Positions 1-7,543 of a stretch of DNA of 14,850 nucleotides are shown one piece after another. Both the position numbers and the translations under genes were made by a program. Every line of letters starts with the position of its first letter. Positions within the stretch are counted from its first letter, which is position 1. This DNA comes from Bacillus sp. JCM 19058. Lineage in GTDB: Bacteria > Bacillota > Bacilli > Bacillales_H > Bacillaceae_D. The stretch is from assembly GCA_001310555.1 (NCBI GenBank), contig BAXO01000119.1, forward strand, positions 1-14,850, read 5' to 3'. Below the pieces are notes generated by a model. The model did not search any database. It had not been told where the DNA came from and saw nothing but the letters and a program-made list of their open reading frames with translations.

Positions 1-24
1 AGGGAGTGGAAACATCCACTCCCT
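1..24 (-). terminator. hairpin, probable terminator of the spore protein gene
   Basis: Positions 1-10 (AGGGAGTGGA) and 15-24 (TCCACTCCCT) form a perfect 10-bp stem with a 4-base loop, 17 bases past the stop codon of the minus-strand spore protein gene. The U-tract expected for an intrinsic terminator would lie beyond the window edge, so only the stem is seen. Confidence 0.65.
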
Positions 25-40
25 CTCAGCCATCATATAA

Positions 41-238
41 TTATTGTTGTTGGTATCCACCCATTTGTTGCTCAGCCATTTGAACTAAGCGTTTTGTGAT
101 TTCTCCTCCTACTGATCCGTTGGAGCGAGAAGTTGAATCTGGTCCTAAAGTTACGCCAAATTCTTGAGCGATTTCATATTTCATTTGGTCAAGAGCCTGT
201 TGTACACCTGGTACTACTAGTTGGTTGTTATTTGCCAT
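41..238 (-). CDS. sspA: alpha/beta-type small acid-soluble spore protein (SspA-like)
   Basis: A 65-residue DNA-binding protein that saturates spore DNA, protects it from UV and heat, and is degraded at germination. The sequence shows the family pattern: N-terminal [11 protein letters not shown], the germination protease (GPR) site YEIAQEFGV around residues 27-35, then [19 protein letters not shown]. The longer frame would start at 295, but ATG at 238 is preferred because AAGGAGGTGA lies just upstream and family members start with MANNN or similar. The gene is intact. It follows thiI on the same strand, as sspA does in B. subtilis; the symbol rests on that synteny, since paralogues are nearly identical. 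A forespore sigma-G promoter lies directly upstream. Confidence 0.95.
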   Translation of the reverse strand: MANNNQLVVPGVQQALDQMKYEIAQEFGVTLGPDSTSRSNGSVGGEITKRLVQMAEQQMGGYQQQ

Positions 239-261
239 GTCTCTCACCTCCTTCTGTAACT

Positions 262-291
262 TATAATGACTCGGACGGCGAGAAAACATGC
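262..291 (-). promoter_or_regulatory. sigma-G promoter of the spore protein gene
   Basis: On the minus strand GCATG (287-291) is followed after exactly 18 bases by CATTATA (262-268). This matches the sigma-G consensus (GMATR, 17-18 bases, CATNNTA). It sits about 24 bases upstream of the start codon, with the AAGGAGGTGA ribosome site between. Forespore-specific expression is inferred. Confidence 0.85.
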
Positions 292-407
292 ACAAATTAA
301 AATGGGAATTGTTTACTTTTTGTCAGTTCATCATTCCTTGTACCAAACCTCTTCAACACAAATCAGGCTTTGACGTTTTTCAAAACGGTCAGATCCTGTC
401 CTGGATA

Positions 408-1612
408 CTAAAATAGAGCGTCGACTTTTTTTTGCGCTGAGACTACACTTGTAATCGTCACCGTTTCAGTTCGGGCCACTGCATCGTTTACATGCGCTTC
501 GATATCAAGATAACTTTCAAACTTATTGGCATGGCTGCGCTTTGGCTTGGTCTTCGAATCGGGCGGTAAAAAGATCGTACAGCAATCCTCATAAGGTAAG
601 ATCGATGTTTCATACGTGTTAATCTTTTGAGCGAGATCAATAACTTCCAGCTTATCCATTGTTACGAGTGGACGAATGATCGGAAGGTTTGTAACCTCAT
701 TAATCGTGTTCATACTATGAAGAGTCTGACTTGCCACCTGGCCGAGACTTTCGCCGTTAACAATTGCTAATAGGTCGTTGCTATTGGCTATTTGCTCACT
801 AATTCGCAGCATCATTCGGCGCATCAATGTCATTTGATAGTTACTCGGTGCTTTTTCGTGTAAGTGCTTTTGGACGTCTGTAAAAGGAACAAGGTGTAGC
901 TTGATCGCCCCTCCATACTTTGTTAACGAGCGTGTCAAATCGATTACCTTTTGTTTGGCCCGTTCATTTGTGTAAGGCGGGCTATGAAAATGGATCGCTT
1001 CAATTCTTGCTCCGCGTTTCATCGCCAAATAACCAGCCACCGGGCTGTCGATTCCGCCGGAAAGCATAAGCAGAACCTTGCCGCTTGTTCCTACGGGAAG
1101 GCCACCTGCTCCTGCATAACTTCCTGCCGAAATATAAGTTGCCCCTTCGCGGACCTCAACCCGGATTTCCACATCGCTGATGGACGTCGACTTGGATGCC
1201 TTCTGTATGCGCAAGAATATAGCCTCCTATGTGCTGATTCAAGCTTTGCGAATCGATCGGAAACAGCTTATACGCGCGCTTTGCCACAATTTTAAAGGTG
1301 GCATCGTGCGCTTTTGTTTGCTGCATAACCTTTAATGCGCCTTTTTCATCTCATCCAGTTCATTATCGACTTTTAATGCCAGACTAAAGGAGTGAATTCC
1401 GAAAATCGTCTTCAGCTTTTCGAGGATCGGCTTTTCGTTAACACCGTTCAACTCAATCATCATTCGTCCGAATGTACGTTTCACTTTTAAATTAGGATAA
1501 TCCTTTAGTACGTGCTTCATATTTTGTAACAGCTGATTTTCAAAAAAAAGAACGATTTTTTTCCTTTTAACGCCAATTCGCCATAGCGAACGACAATATG
1601 ATCGTATACCAT
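408..1612 (-). CDS. thiI: tRNA 4-thiouridine synthetase ThiI (frameshifted as read)
   Basis: ThiI adenylates U8 of tRNA and transfers sulfur to make 4-thiouridine. The reading starts [17 protein letters not shown] at 1612, runs through an N-terminal ferredoxin-like/THUMP region ([20 protein letters not shown]) and reaches the PP-loop SGGIDSP near residue 185. It ends at 408 without a rhodanese domain, as in Bacillus; the total of about 401 codons matches the family. Three breaks are visible. The first is in the A7/T8 stretch at about 1543-1563. The second is in an A5 run (minus strand) at 1342-1346, where A6 would restore MKKGALKV. The third is near 1176-1182, between VDVH and DVEIRV. ATG 1612 follows the TAA of nifZ with no gap, and AAGGTGAT inside nifZ serves as ribosome site, so the genes are probably co-translated. 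NifZ is the known sulfur donor. Confidence 0.9.
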
Positions 1613-2754
1613 TTATTTCATCACCTTCATTAATTCAGGAAGCATATGTGATAGCTGTTTTAGCAGCGTTGCGACTTCATCTTCCGTATTTTGAAACGAT
1701 AAACTAACCCGAATGGCACTTCCTGCCAGTTCCTCTGCCAGCCCCATCGCCAGCAAGACCCTGCTCGGTTCGGAAAGCTTTGAAGAGCAGGCAGATTTTG
1801 TCGATACGTATATATCATACTCTGCCAAAGCTTGAATTAACACTTCTGGCTTCAGCTTCGGAATCGAAAAATTGATTATATGGACAGCACTATGGTCTGC
1901 AGGAGAGTTAATAGAAATTCCTGGGATGTTAAGAAGTCCAGCTCTGAGCATGTCATTCATTGTCCGAAGCTTCTGCATACCGCCTTCGGCTTTTTCACTT
2001 TCGAGTCGAAGCGCTTTTGCTAAAGCAACAGCTCCAGCGACATTCTCTGTTCCTGCCCTAAGCCTCGATTCCTGTTCTCCCCCATGCAACTGGGGTGTAA
2101 GGCGAAGATTATTTCTGACATAAAGCAAGCCAGTGCCTTTCGGGGCGTGGCATTTATGACCGGACATCGTACACAAATCGATATTCCCGTTAGAGAAATG
2201 TAACGGATATTTTATCAATCCTTGAACATGATCGACATGAAAGCGTATGTGAGGTACTTGGCTAGTCGCTCACCAATTTCATTAATCGGCTGGATCGTGC
2301 CCGTTTCATTGTTAACATGAATAATCGAAACAAGTGTCGTATCCCGACGAATTGCTTGTTCCAATGCAGCCACTGATATACGCCCCTCTGTATCGACAGG
2401 AAGGTATGTGACTTCAAACCCGAGTCGCTCAAGCTCTCGGAAAACTTCGAACGTAGACGGATGCTCAGCCTCTGTCGTGATCAAGTGCTTGCCTCTCGCT
2501 TTTAAGGCATAAGCGGACCCTTTGATCGCCAAATTATTCCCTTCAGTACCGCCTGAAGTAAAAATAATTTCCTTTGCGGCCGTACCAAGCTGCTCAGCAA
2601 TTCGTTGGCGCGCTTGCTGTAGCAGAGCTTCTGCCTCCATCCCAAGCGTATGCAGTGATGAAGGATTACCAAAATAGTCCTTGGCCACTTTGAGATAAAC
2701 GTCCAGTACTTCAGCGGCAGGCTGGGTTGTTGCACTATTATCGAGGTAAATCAT
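1613..2754 (-). CDS. nifZ: cysteine desulfurase, NifS/IscS family (NifZ); one frameshift as read
   Basis: A PLP enzyme that removes sulfur from cysteine as enzyme-bound persulfide; in B. subtilis the desulfurase next to thiI feeds ThiI. The sequence shows MIYLDNSATTQPA at the start, the fold-type I motifs SGGTEGNN and EAEHPST, the cofactor-contacting segment HVDHVQG, the PLP lysine in SGHKCHAPKG, and the catalytic cysteine in the loop TKSACSSKLSEPSR. One lesion splits it: at 2253-2254 the minus strand reads TACCTCAC, and one more C would join KY to PHIRFHVDHVQGLIKYPL. Repaired length is about 380 residues, the family norm. AAAGGAG lies 12 bases before ATG, a rather long spacing. It precedes thiI in an apparent two-gene operon. 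The iscS-type versus nifZ naming rests on context. Confidence 0.9.
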
Positions 2755-2829
2755 TACTGTCTTTAACTCCTTTGCTGTTCCTCGCTCGCTATTGATAAGT
2801 TCAGTTCCACATTGAGGATGAAATGCCCT

Positions 2830-2971
2830 CCACTGATGGAAGTTTCACTTTACCCCGGATGAACGGGCGGTACCCTTAACATTAAGTTTTTTATACGGGA
2901 TAACCGCCCGTATTCTTCCCCGATTGGTTCAACTAACCATCAGTGTAACCACTGATGGAAGTTTCACTTTA
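2830..2971. repeat. inverted-repeat element flanked by 23-bp direct repeats
   Basis: An identical 23-base sequence beginning CCACTGATGG occurs at 2830-2852 and 2949-2971. Between the copies lies a strong dyad, ACGGGCGGT (2863-2871) with ACCGCCCGT (2903-2911), extended inward by ACCC against GGGAT. CCATCAGTG (2937-2945) is also the reverse complement of the start of both direct repeats, so it can pair with 2831-2839 (closing the element) or with 2950-2958 (a local 9-bp hairpin). There is no coding potential. The block fills most of the gap between ezrA and nifZ and is built like a dispersed intergenic element of Bacilli. I cannot assign it to a named family. Confidence 0.7.
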
Positions 2972-3076
2972 TGTTAGCATATCGGCAAGAAATGACAAGA
3001 GGCTACGCTTTTATACAAAACCGTGCAATACGCTGGGCCTAGCGGGTAGAGTGATTCGAATAAGCCACGATCGCCG

Positions 3077-3107
3077 AAAACAAGCTTCGCTTTAATCGAA
3101 GCTTGTT
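3077..3107 (-). terminator. intrinsic terminator after ezrA
   Basis: AACAAGCTTCG (3079-3089) and CGAAGCTTGTT (3097-3107) form a perfect 11-bp stem with a 7-base loop, ten bases past the ezrA stop. On the minus strand the stem runs into TTTTCGG, a short U-tract. The rest of the gap between ezrA and nifZ outside this hairpin and the repeat element shows nothing recognisable. Confidence 0.75.
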
Positions 3108-3116
3108 AAACGCCTG

Positions 3117-4810
3117 TTAGGCAATATTATTTTCTGTTGCCCGTTCAATTACTTTATCATCGTAAGCTTCTACAGCTCGAATCGCACACTCGACCGCTTC
3201 TTCGTATTCGTACTCGCGAAAGAATTGCTCAGCCTCTGATAATCCTTTACTAGTTTCTTCCGAACGATTGCGATAACGGTTACTGTACTGAATGATCCGC
3301 TCTGCAAGTTTTGCCTGCTCAATCGTTTCCTCAATGATCGTTTCATTTTTTTTGGACAATGTCCAATGCTTCATCAACAAGAGCGGCCACTTTTCCCATT
3401 TCGAGAGGGACGAGTTCGAGCTGAGTCGTTGCTTCCGATAATTTCTTTTCGCCGAGCTCAATCTGCTCGAGAACATGTACTGATAAACCAGGAATATTGC
3501 TTTTTCGGAGCGTTCGCTTATTTTCAAGCATTGACCGACGAAGCTGGCCTAATGTTTCTTTAGCTTTCCATTCATCTTCTCTAAGTGTATGAAGCTTTTC
3601 GTTCACTTCTTTTATTTCTTCCCGAAGCTTACCTAATTCTTTTTCCCAGTCACTGACCATGTCACGAATGGACGTATAGGTTTGCTTTTCGTGTTCAGCG
3701 ACATCAATAATAACTTGAAGCTGCTTTTTTTTAAATCCGCCATTTGTTTACGGATTGATTCCTGCTGCAACAGCTCTTCGTCGTTGATTCGATAACTGAG
3801 CTGGACATGAGCCGTTTCTTTCATCAGCTTATTCAGCTGCTGCTCCGCTTGAGTGACCTGCTCCTTTAAAAGCGGAATCATTTCAAGAACCTTTTGCTTC
3901 GAGTCAACTTCCTTTTCAAGCATTTCATACATTTGCTCCATTTGCTCCTGAATCTGGGTCAACCCTTCCTCAATACCTTCCTCCTGCAGCTGAATCAATT
4001 GCTTGCGCATTTCTTTTATTTCCTTTTCAATTGTATCAATCCAAGTACCGAAAGCGAAAGGTTCTAGGTGATAGCCCGATTCCTCCATTTCTTTTATCCC
4101 ATTACGAACGCTATTGCACTCAGCAGGAATTGTCGCTTCAAGCTGAACGAGAATTTTTGGCACTCGCTCCGATTGCGTCTTTAACGAGTCAATCTGCTTC
4201 TTCAGTTCGATTAACAGCTGTCTTGCTTGTATATAACTGCCTTGTTCCGTCGTTTGATTGAACTGGAGTAATTTCTCCTTTATTTCATCCATCCGCTTGT
4301 CAAATTCATGAATGGCTTCACCGAACGAGCCTCGTTTTTTTCAGAAGCTCACTTTGCAGCTGACGATAGCTCGCCTCAACCTCGGTAATTTCGTTGCGAT
4401 TTTTCGCCTCACTATTAACGAGCTCTTGAATTTCTGCAACCATCACTTCTAGCTGATCCTCAATGCCTTTCATCCGTTTTTCAGCGAGAGTCACAATTTC
4501 CTTAGCCTTCCGAAAACGATACTTGTTTGCATATTCCTCAATATCAAATAAATTCTCTTCAATGTCTGGTAAAATCACACCAGCAATTTCATCCCAATCG
4601 TTGCGCCAAAGCTCAAATTTCTCTTCTGTTTCGCCAGCCATCTGAAGCTTTTTCACTTTGGCAATTTCTTCAGGTATCGATTGGTTTAATAGTTTATTTT
4701 TCCACTCTTCCAGCTTATCAACATCCTTATAAATTCCCCGCCGGAGAAACATTCCGAGTACAAACAGAATGAGAAGGATGGCTAGTCCAATATAAATAAA
4801 AAAACTGCAT
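3117..4810 (-). CDS. ezrA: septation ring formation regulator EzrA (four frameshifts as read)
   Basis: A membrane-anchored negative regulator of FtsZ ring assembly that also takes part in divisome and cell-wall coordination. The reading starts MQFFIYIGLAILLILFVLGM, a single membrane segment at about residues 3-22, then RRGIYKDVDKLEEWK and WDEI...KYRFRKA, typical of EzrA. A long Lys/Glu-rich helical region of spectrin-like repeats follows to DDKVIERATENNIA. ATG 4810 is chosen because AGAGGGGAG lies 8 bases upstream and the membrane segment follows directly. Breaks lie in A/T runs: 4798-4804 (7, expected 6), 4335-4341 (7, expected 6), 3725-3732 (8, expected 9 or 6) and 3346-3353 (8, expected 7). 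The repaired length is about 562 residues, equal to B. subtilis EzrA. The gene is probably essential to normal division, so sequencing error is more likely than decay. Confidence 0.92.
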
Positions 4811-4895
4811 AATGAGGTCTCCCCTCTTAAGCTATTTGTCATATTTGTATGAAGGCCTCTTATTTGACCCGAAAAAAACGCCAAATCTGTTGAAA

Positions 4896-4979
4896 CTATG
4901 TATGTTCAATTAACGAGTTAAGGAACTTCTTTCTTGCCTTTTCACGAAAATCCTCTTTTTTTTCTACAAAAAATTTCAT
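4896..4979 (-). CDS. candidate 27-residue small protein or leader peptide upstream of ezrA
   Basis: ATG at 4979 is preceded by GGAAGGT six bases upstream, and the frame reads MKFFVEKKEDFREKARKKF then LNSLIEHT and a TAG stop at 4896-4898. The peptide is highly charged, with a Lys/Arg/Glu amphipathic-helix look, and has no membrane segment or signal peptide. It ends 85 bases before the ezrA start on the same strand, with no terminator between, so co-transcription with ezrA is possible. I do not recognise it. It includes an A8 run, so in this error-prone sequence its true end could differ. Function unknown. Confidence 0.4.
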   Translation of the reverse strand: MKFFVEKKEDFREKARKKFLNSLIEHT

Positions 4980-5014
4980 TATATTACCTTCCAATATTTT
5001 ATATGATACCATGA

Positions 5015-5023
5015 AATAAGGCC
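5015..5023 (-). promoter_or_regulatory. possible extended -10 promoter for the small ORF and ezrA
   Basis: The minus strand has TGGTATCAT, an extended -10 hexamer (TATCAT preceded by TGG), shortly upstream of the GGAAGGT ribosome site of the small ORF. A clear -35 at the usual distance was not found. The coordinates are approximate and the call is weak. Confidence 0.3.
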
Positions 5024-5101
5024 TTTTGTATCCTTTTTTTTGTTTATTTTCAAGACTTTCTCGCAACGATTTGCTATGTGAACGAAAGGAGATGAGTAGT
5101 G

Positions 5102-5919
5102 ATGATTGAGCATGACGGTCACATCCATAGCCCTTATTGTCCACACGGCTCCTCCGATACTTTTGAGAGCTACTGTGAACAGGCGATTAGGCAAGGATTG
5201 AAAGGAATTACTTTTACGGAGCATGCTCCTTTACCTAGAGGCTTTGTCGATCCGACGCCACAACAGGATAGTGGGATGAAATTGGAGGATTTGACAAGCT
5301 ATGTGGAAACGATTCAAGCCTTAAAGGAGAAGTATCGAAATCGATTAAATGTTCTCCTTGGCCTTGAGGTCGATTATATCGAAGGCTTTGAAGCAGAAAC
5401 GAAAGCCTTTCTTCAGCAGTACGGTCCCCTGCTCGACGACGGGATACTTTCTGTCCATTTTCTTAAGGCAGGCGAACGGTACATTTGTATGGATTATGCC
5501 CCGGAAAGCTTTCGCTCTTTAGTCGAATGGTATGGCTCGATAGACGACGTCTATCGGCACTATTATGAAACCGTGCGAAAATCGATTACGTCCGACCTAG
5601 GTCATTATAAACCAAAACGGCTAGGTCATCTGACACTCGTCCGTAAATTCCAAAAAAAATTCACGCCCTCATCCTTATTTGAAGGCGAAATTCGTTCCCT
5701 CCTTAAACTGATTAAAAGGATGGGGTACAGCCTTGATTATAATGGCGCAGGGGTCCTCAAGCCGCTATGCGGAGAACCCTACCCTTACAAACATATTGCC
5801 GTTGCCGCGAACGAGCTAGGCATCCCACTTATTTATGGCTCCGATGCTCACCAAGTACGAGCGATGCAAGCAGGGTCGAACAGCTAGCTGACTCAGTAGC
5901 GCTCAGTAAACCGTACTAA
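5102..5919 (+). CDS. hisJ: histidinol-phosphatase HisJ, PHP family (frameshift near 3' end)
   Basis: Dephosphorylates histidinol phosphate to histidinol in histidine synthesis; PHP-type metal-dependent hydrolase. The metal-site motifs are in order: DGHIHSPYCPHG near the N-terminus, FTEHAPLP, GLEVDYIEG, LSVHF, LGHYKPKRLGH, and YGSDAHQ near the C-terminus. ATG 5102 follows AAAGGAGA by 9 bases; an in-frame GTG at 5099, spaced 6, is an alternative. As read the frame stops at 5887. At 5876-5878 a GGG run should probably be GGGG, which restores AGVEQLADSVALSKPY and a stop at 5917-5919, giving about 272 residues against 268 in B. subtilis. The gene is divergent from ezrA and converges on refZ. No his operon genes lie nearby, as in B. 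subtilis. Confidence 0.92.
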
Positions 5920-5920
5920 G

Positions 5921-6567
5921 TCAGTTCGGAATGATTGGTACAAATACTTTTCCTTTTCGTGGCGAATCATCCTTGACAAGGCAGTCATCAATCCATTGGG
6001 CAGCGTACTTCATATAATAACGAATGAAATAGCTTCCGTCGGCATTAACTGGTGTATTTCACATAAATATTGCGGGTACAAATAAGGCATAACGATCATA
6101 CTTCTTATTTGAACTAAGGCAAAATCGAGTGGCTGTTTTTGAAACACACCCTCCTTTATCCCTCGTTTGAGAAGACGCTCGAACTCATGCTTTTCTTTTT
6201 GTAAATACGTGGACATAATTTCGCGTACAAGGGTAGAATCCATTGTCGTCTCACGGTGAACCATTCGCGCTAAATGATGATTCGCCTGCTGGTAGCACAG
6301 GAGCTCCTCCATAAGTATCAACAGCTGTTCCTTTGGACAGCTGTGCTTCGCTTTCATTTGCTTTGAAATAACTTGGAGGTACCCTTCAAAAAAAAGACGT
6401 CATCAACTGTTCAAACAAACCCTTCTTTCCACCGAAGTAATAGGAAACTAATGCGACGTTTACTTTTGCCCGATCGGCAATATGGCGTAACGATGTTCCG
6501 TGGTAGCTTGCGTATAAAAAAGCCCAACTGCCGCCTCAATCATCTTTTCTTTCGTTTCCTGCCCCAT
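5921..6567 (-). CDS. refZ: TetR-family cell-division regulator RefZ (YttP), frameshifted as read
   Basis: RefZ is a TetR-family DNA-binding protein that helps position FtsZ at sporulation, acting at motifs near the origin. The N-terminal helix-turn-helix is MGQETKEKMIEAAVGLFYTQ, then GYHGTSLRHIADRAKVNVAL and VSYYFGGKKGLFEQL. The C-terminal part has RMVHRETTMDSTLVREIMS and YLCEIHPVNADGSYFIRYYM. ATG 6567 has AGGGGGG 7 bases upstream. Three breaks are seen: 6507 (single C, CC expected), 6388-6395 (A8, 7 expected) and 6051-6052 (GG, GGG expected). The repaired length is about 215 residues (B. subtilis 207). Its stop at 5921-5923 is one base from the hisJ stop. The assignment rests on the family and on synteny with hisJ and ezrA. 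Confidence 0.85.
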
Positions 6568-6662
6568 CGAGGACCCCCCTAAAAATATTTCTCCATCTAC
6601 TTTTTTTTCTGCGTTTTCCTTCCTACTCCTGTCAGAATGACTCGACAAGCCGAAAAAACATT

Positions 6663-6692
6663 TTGACAAATTGCTTGTGTTTTCGCTATGAT
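6663..6692 (+). promoter_or_regulatory. sigma-A promoter upstream of the fRMsr gene
   Basis: TTGACA (6663-6668) is separated by 18 bases from TATGAT (6687-6692). The start of transcription would be near 6699, leaving a leader of about 187 nt before the ATG at 6886. It points away from refZ. Confidence 0.7.
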
Positions 6693-6701
6693 TTGCCTAT
6701 C

Positions 6702-6735
6702 AAATCCTTTTTTGTACGATTTTTTTGAAGGATTT
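6702..6735 (+). promoter_or_regulatory. inverted repeat at the start of the fRMsr transcript
   Basis: AAATCCTT (6702-6709) and AAGGATTT (6728-6735) form an 8-bp stem a few bases after the predicted transcription start. It could be an operator or a 5' stabilising hairpin. Between it and the next hairpin at 6841 nothing recognisable is seen. Confidence 0.4.
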
Positions 6736-6840
6736 AAACGAAACCACTAGAAAAAAACGGCAAAAATCTGATGTCAGAACTAGTCTGTTTCGTATTTAGG
6801 CGATAGAGACTAACGCATCCCCGTATTAGATTAATTAACA

Positions 6841-6869
6841 TTCAGTGGGAATGAAAAACCTCCACTGAA
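6841..6869 (+). promoter_or_regulatory. hairpin just upstream of the fRMsr ribosome site
   Basis: TTCAGTGG (6841-6848) and CCACTGAA (6862-6869) form a perfect 8-bp stem with a 13-base loop, ending 16 bases before the start codon. The core CCACTGA also occurs in the repeat element upstream of nifZ. It may be a short dispersed repeat or a translation-control hairpin. Confidence 0.45.
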
Positions 6870-6885
6870 GGAAATGAGGGTCAAT

Positions 6886-7368
6886 ATGTTTCAAAAAAAT
6901 CCATATACCGGTTCCTTGCACGAAAAATATACACTGCTCACGAGCCAGCTCGATGCCCTTCTATCAGGCGAGTCTAATCGAATTGCGAACCTTGCAAATA
7001 CAGCTGCATTACTTAACCAATTTTTAGAAAATGTTAACTGGGTCGGCTTTTATTTGCTGTCTGAGAATGAACTAGTTCTTGGCCCGTTTCAAGGCTTACC
7101 TGCCTGTGTCCGAATCTCGGTTGGAAAAGGGGTTTGCGGAACGGCAGTCCTAGAAAGTAAGACGCTTCGTGTTCCCGATGTCCACCAATTCCCAGGGCAC
7201 ATTGCCTGTGATGCCGCCTCTCGTTCTGAGATAGTCATTCCGATACGAGTGAACCAGCAAATAATTGCTGTTCTCGATATTGACAGCCCGGAAATCGACC
7301 GTTTTACTCAAGAAGAACAAACGTACCTTGAACAATTCGTCTCCGTCCTTGAAAGGCACTTAAATTAA
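6886..7368 (+). CDS. GAF-domain free methionine-(R)-sulfoxide reductase (fRMsr, YtsP-like)
   Basis: Reduces free methionine-R-sulfoxide in the cytosol with thioredoxin as electron donor. The 160-residue protein is one GAF domain: NWVGFYLL, LGPFQGLPACVRISVGKGVCG, VPDVHQFPGHIACDAASRSEIVIPI, AVLDIDSP. Cysteines at residues 74, 84 and 108 have the 10 and 24 spacing of the three redox cysteines of E. coli fRMsr (84, 94, 118), which supports enzyme function rather than a mere sensor. ATG 6886 is preferred over 6874 because AATGAGGG gives it a sensible ribosome site, while the upstream ATG has AAGGA too close. The gene is intact despite an A7 run near its start. It has its own promoter and converges on dgcP, as ytsP does in B. 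subtilis. Confidence 0.9.
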   Translation: MFQKNPYTGSLHEKYTLLTSQLDALLSGESNRIANLANTAALLNQFLENVNWVGFYLLSENELVLGPFQGLPACVRISVGKGVCGTAVLESKTLRVPDVHQFPGHIACDAASRSEIVIPIRVNQQIIAVLDIDSPEIDRFTQEEQTYLEQFVSVLERHLN

Positions 7369-7414
7369 ATGTCTGGGCTATTTTGTCAGAAAAGCGGATG
7401 CCCACGGCCGAGAA

Positions 7415-7434
7415 AGCTGCGCGAAAAGGCAGCT
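7415..7434. terminator. weak hairpin between the convergent fRMsr and dgcP genes
   Basis: AGCTGC (7415-7420) and GCAGCT (7429-7434) form a 6-bp stem with loop GCGAAAAG in the 175-bp convergent gap. There is no real U-tract in either direction, so a terminator role is only a possibility. Confidence 0.25.
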
Positions 7435-7543
7435 ATTCTTCCTTCTGCTGCCGCTATCTGCCGGTGGTAGGATGGTTGCTCCGCAACAGCACTCGTGAGC
7501 ATCCATTGAAAAACGAACACCCCTAACGCTCACGAAATAGCAG

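Noticed and set aside
951..1295. 114-codon plus-strand open frame
   Set aside because: It lies antisense to thiI, whose PP-loop and family sequence are unmistakable; no ribosome site and no recognisable protein.
2830..2971. Insertion sequence or CRISPR pair of repeats
   Set aside because: No transposase frame and only two copies of the direct repeat; size and structure fit a short intergenic repeat instead.
6700..6735. Sigma-H promoter for refZ on the minus strand (AAAGGATTT)
   Set aside because: The -35-like match is good, but the matching -10 lies about 14 rather than 11-12 bases away and deviates from consensus.
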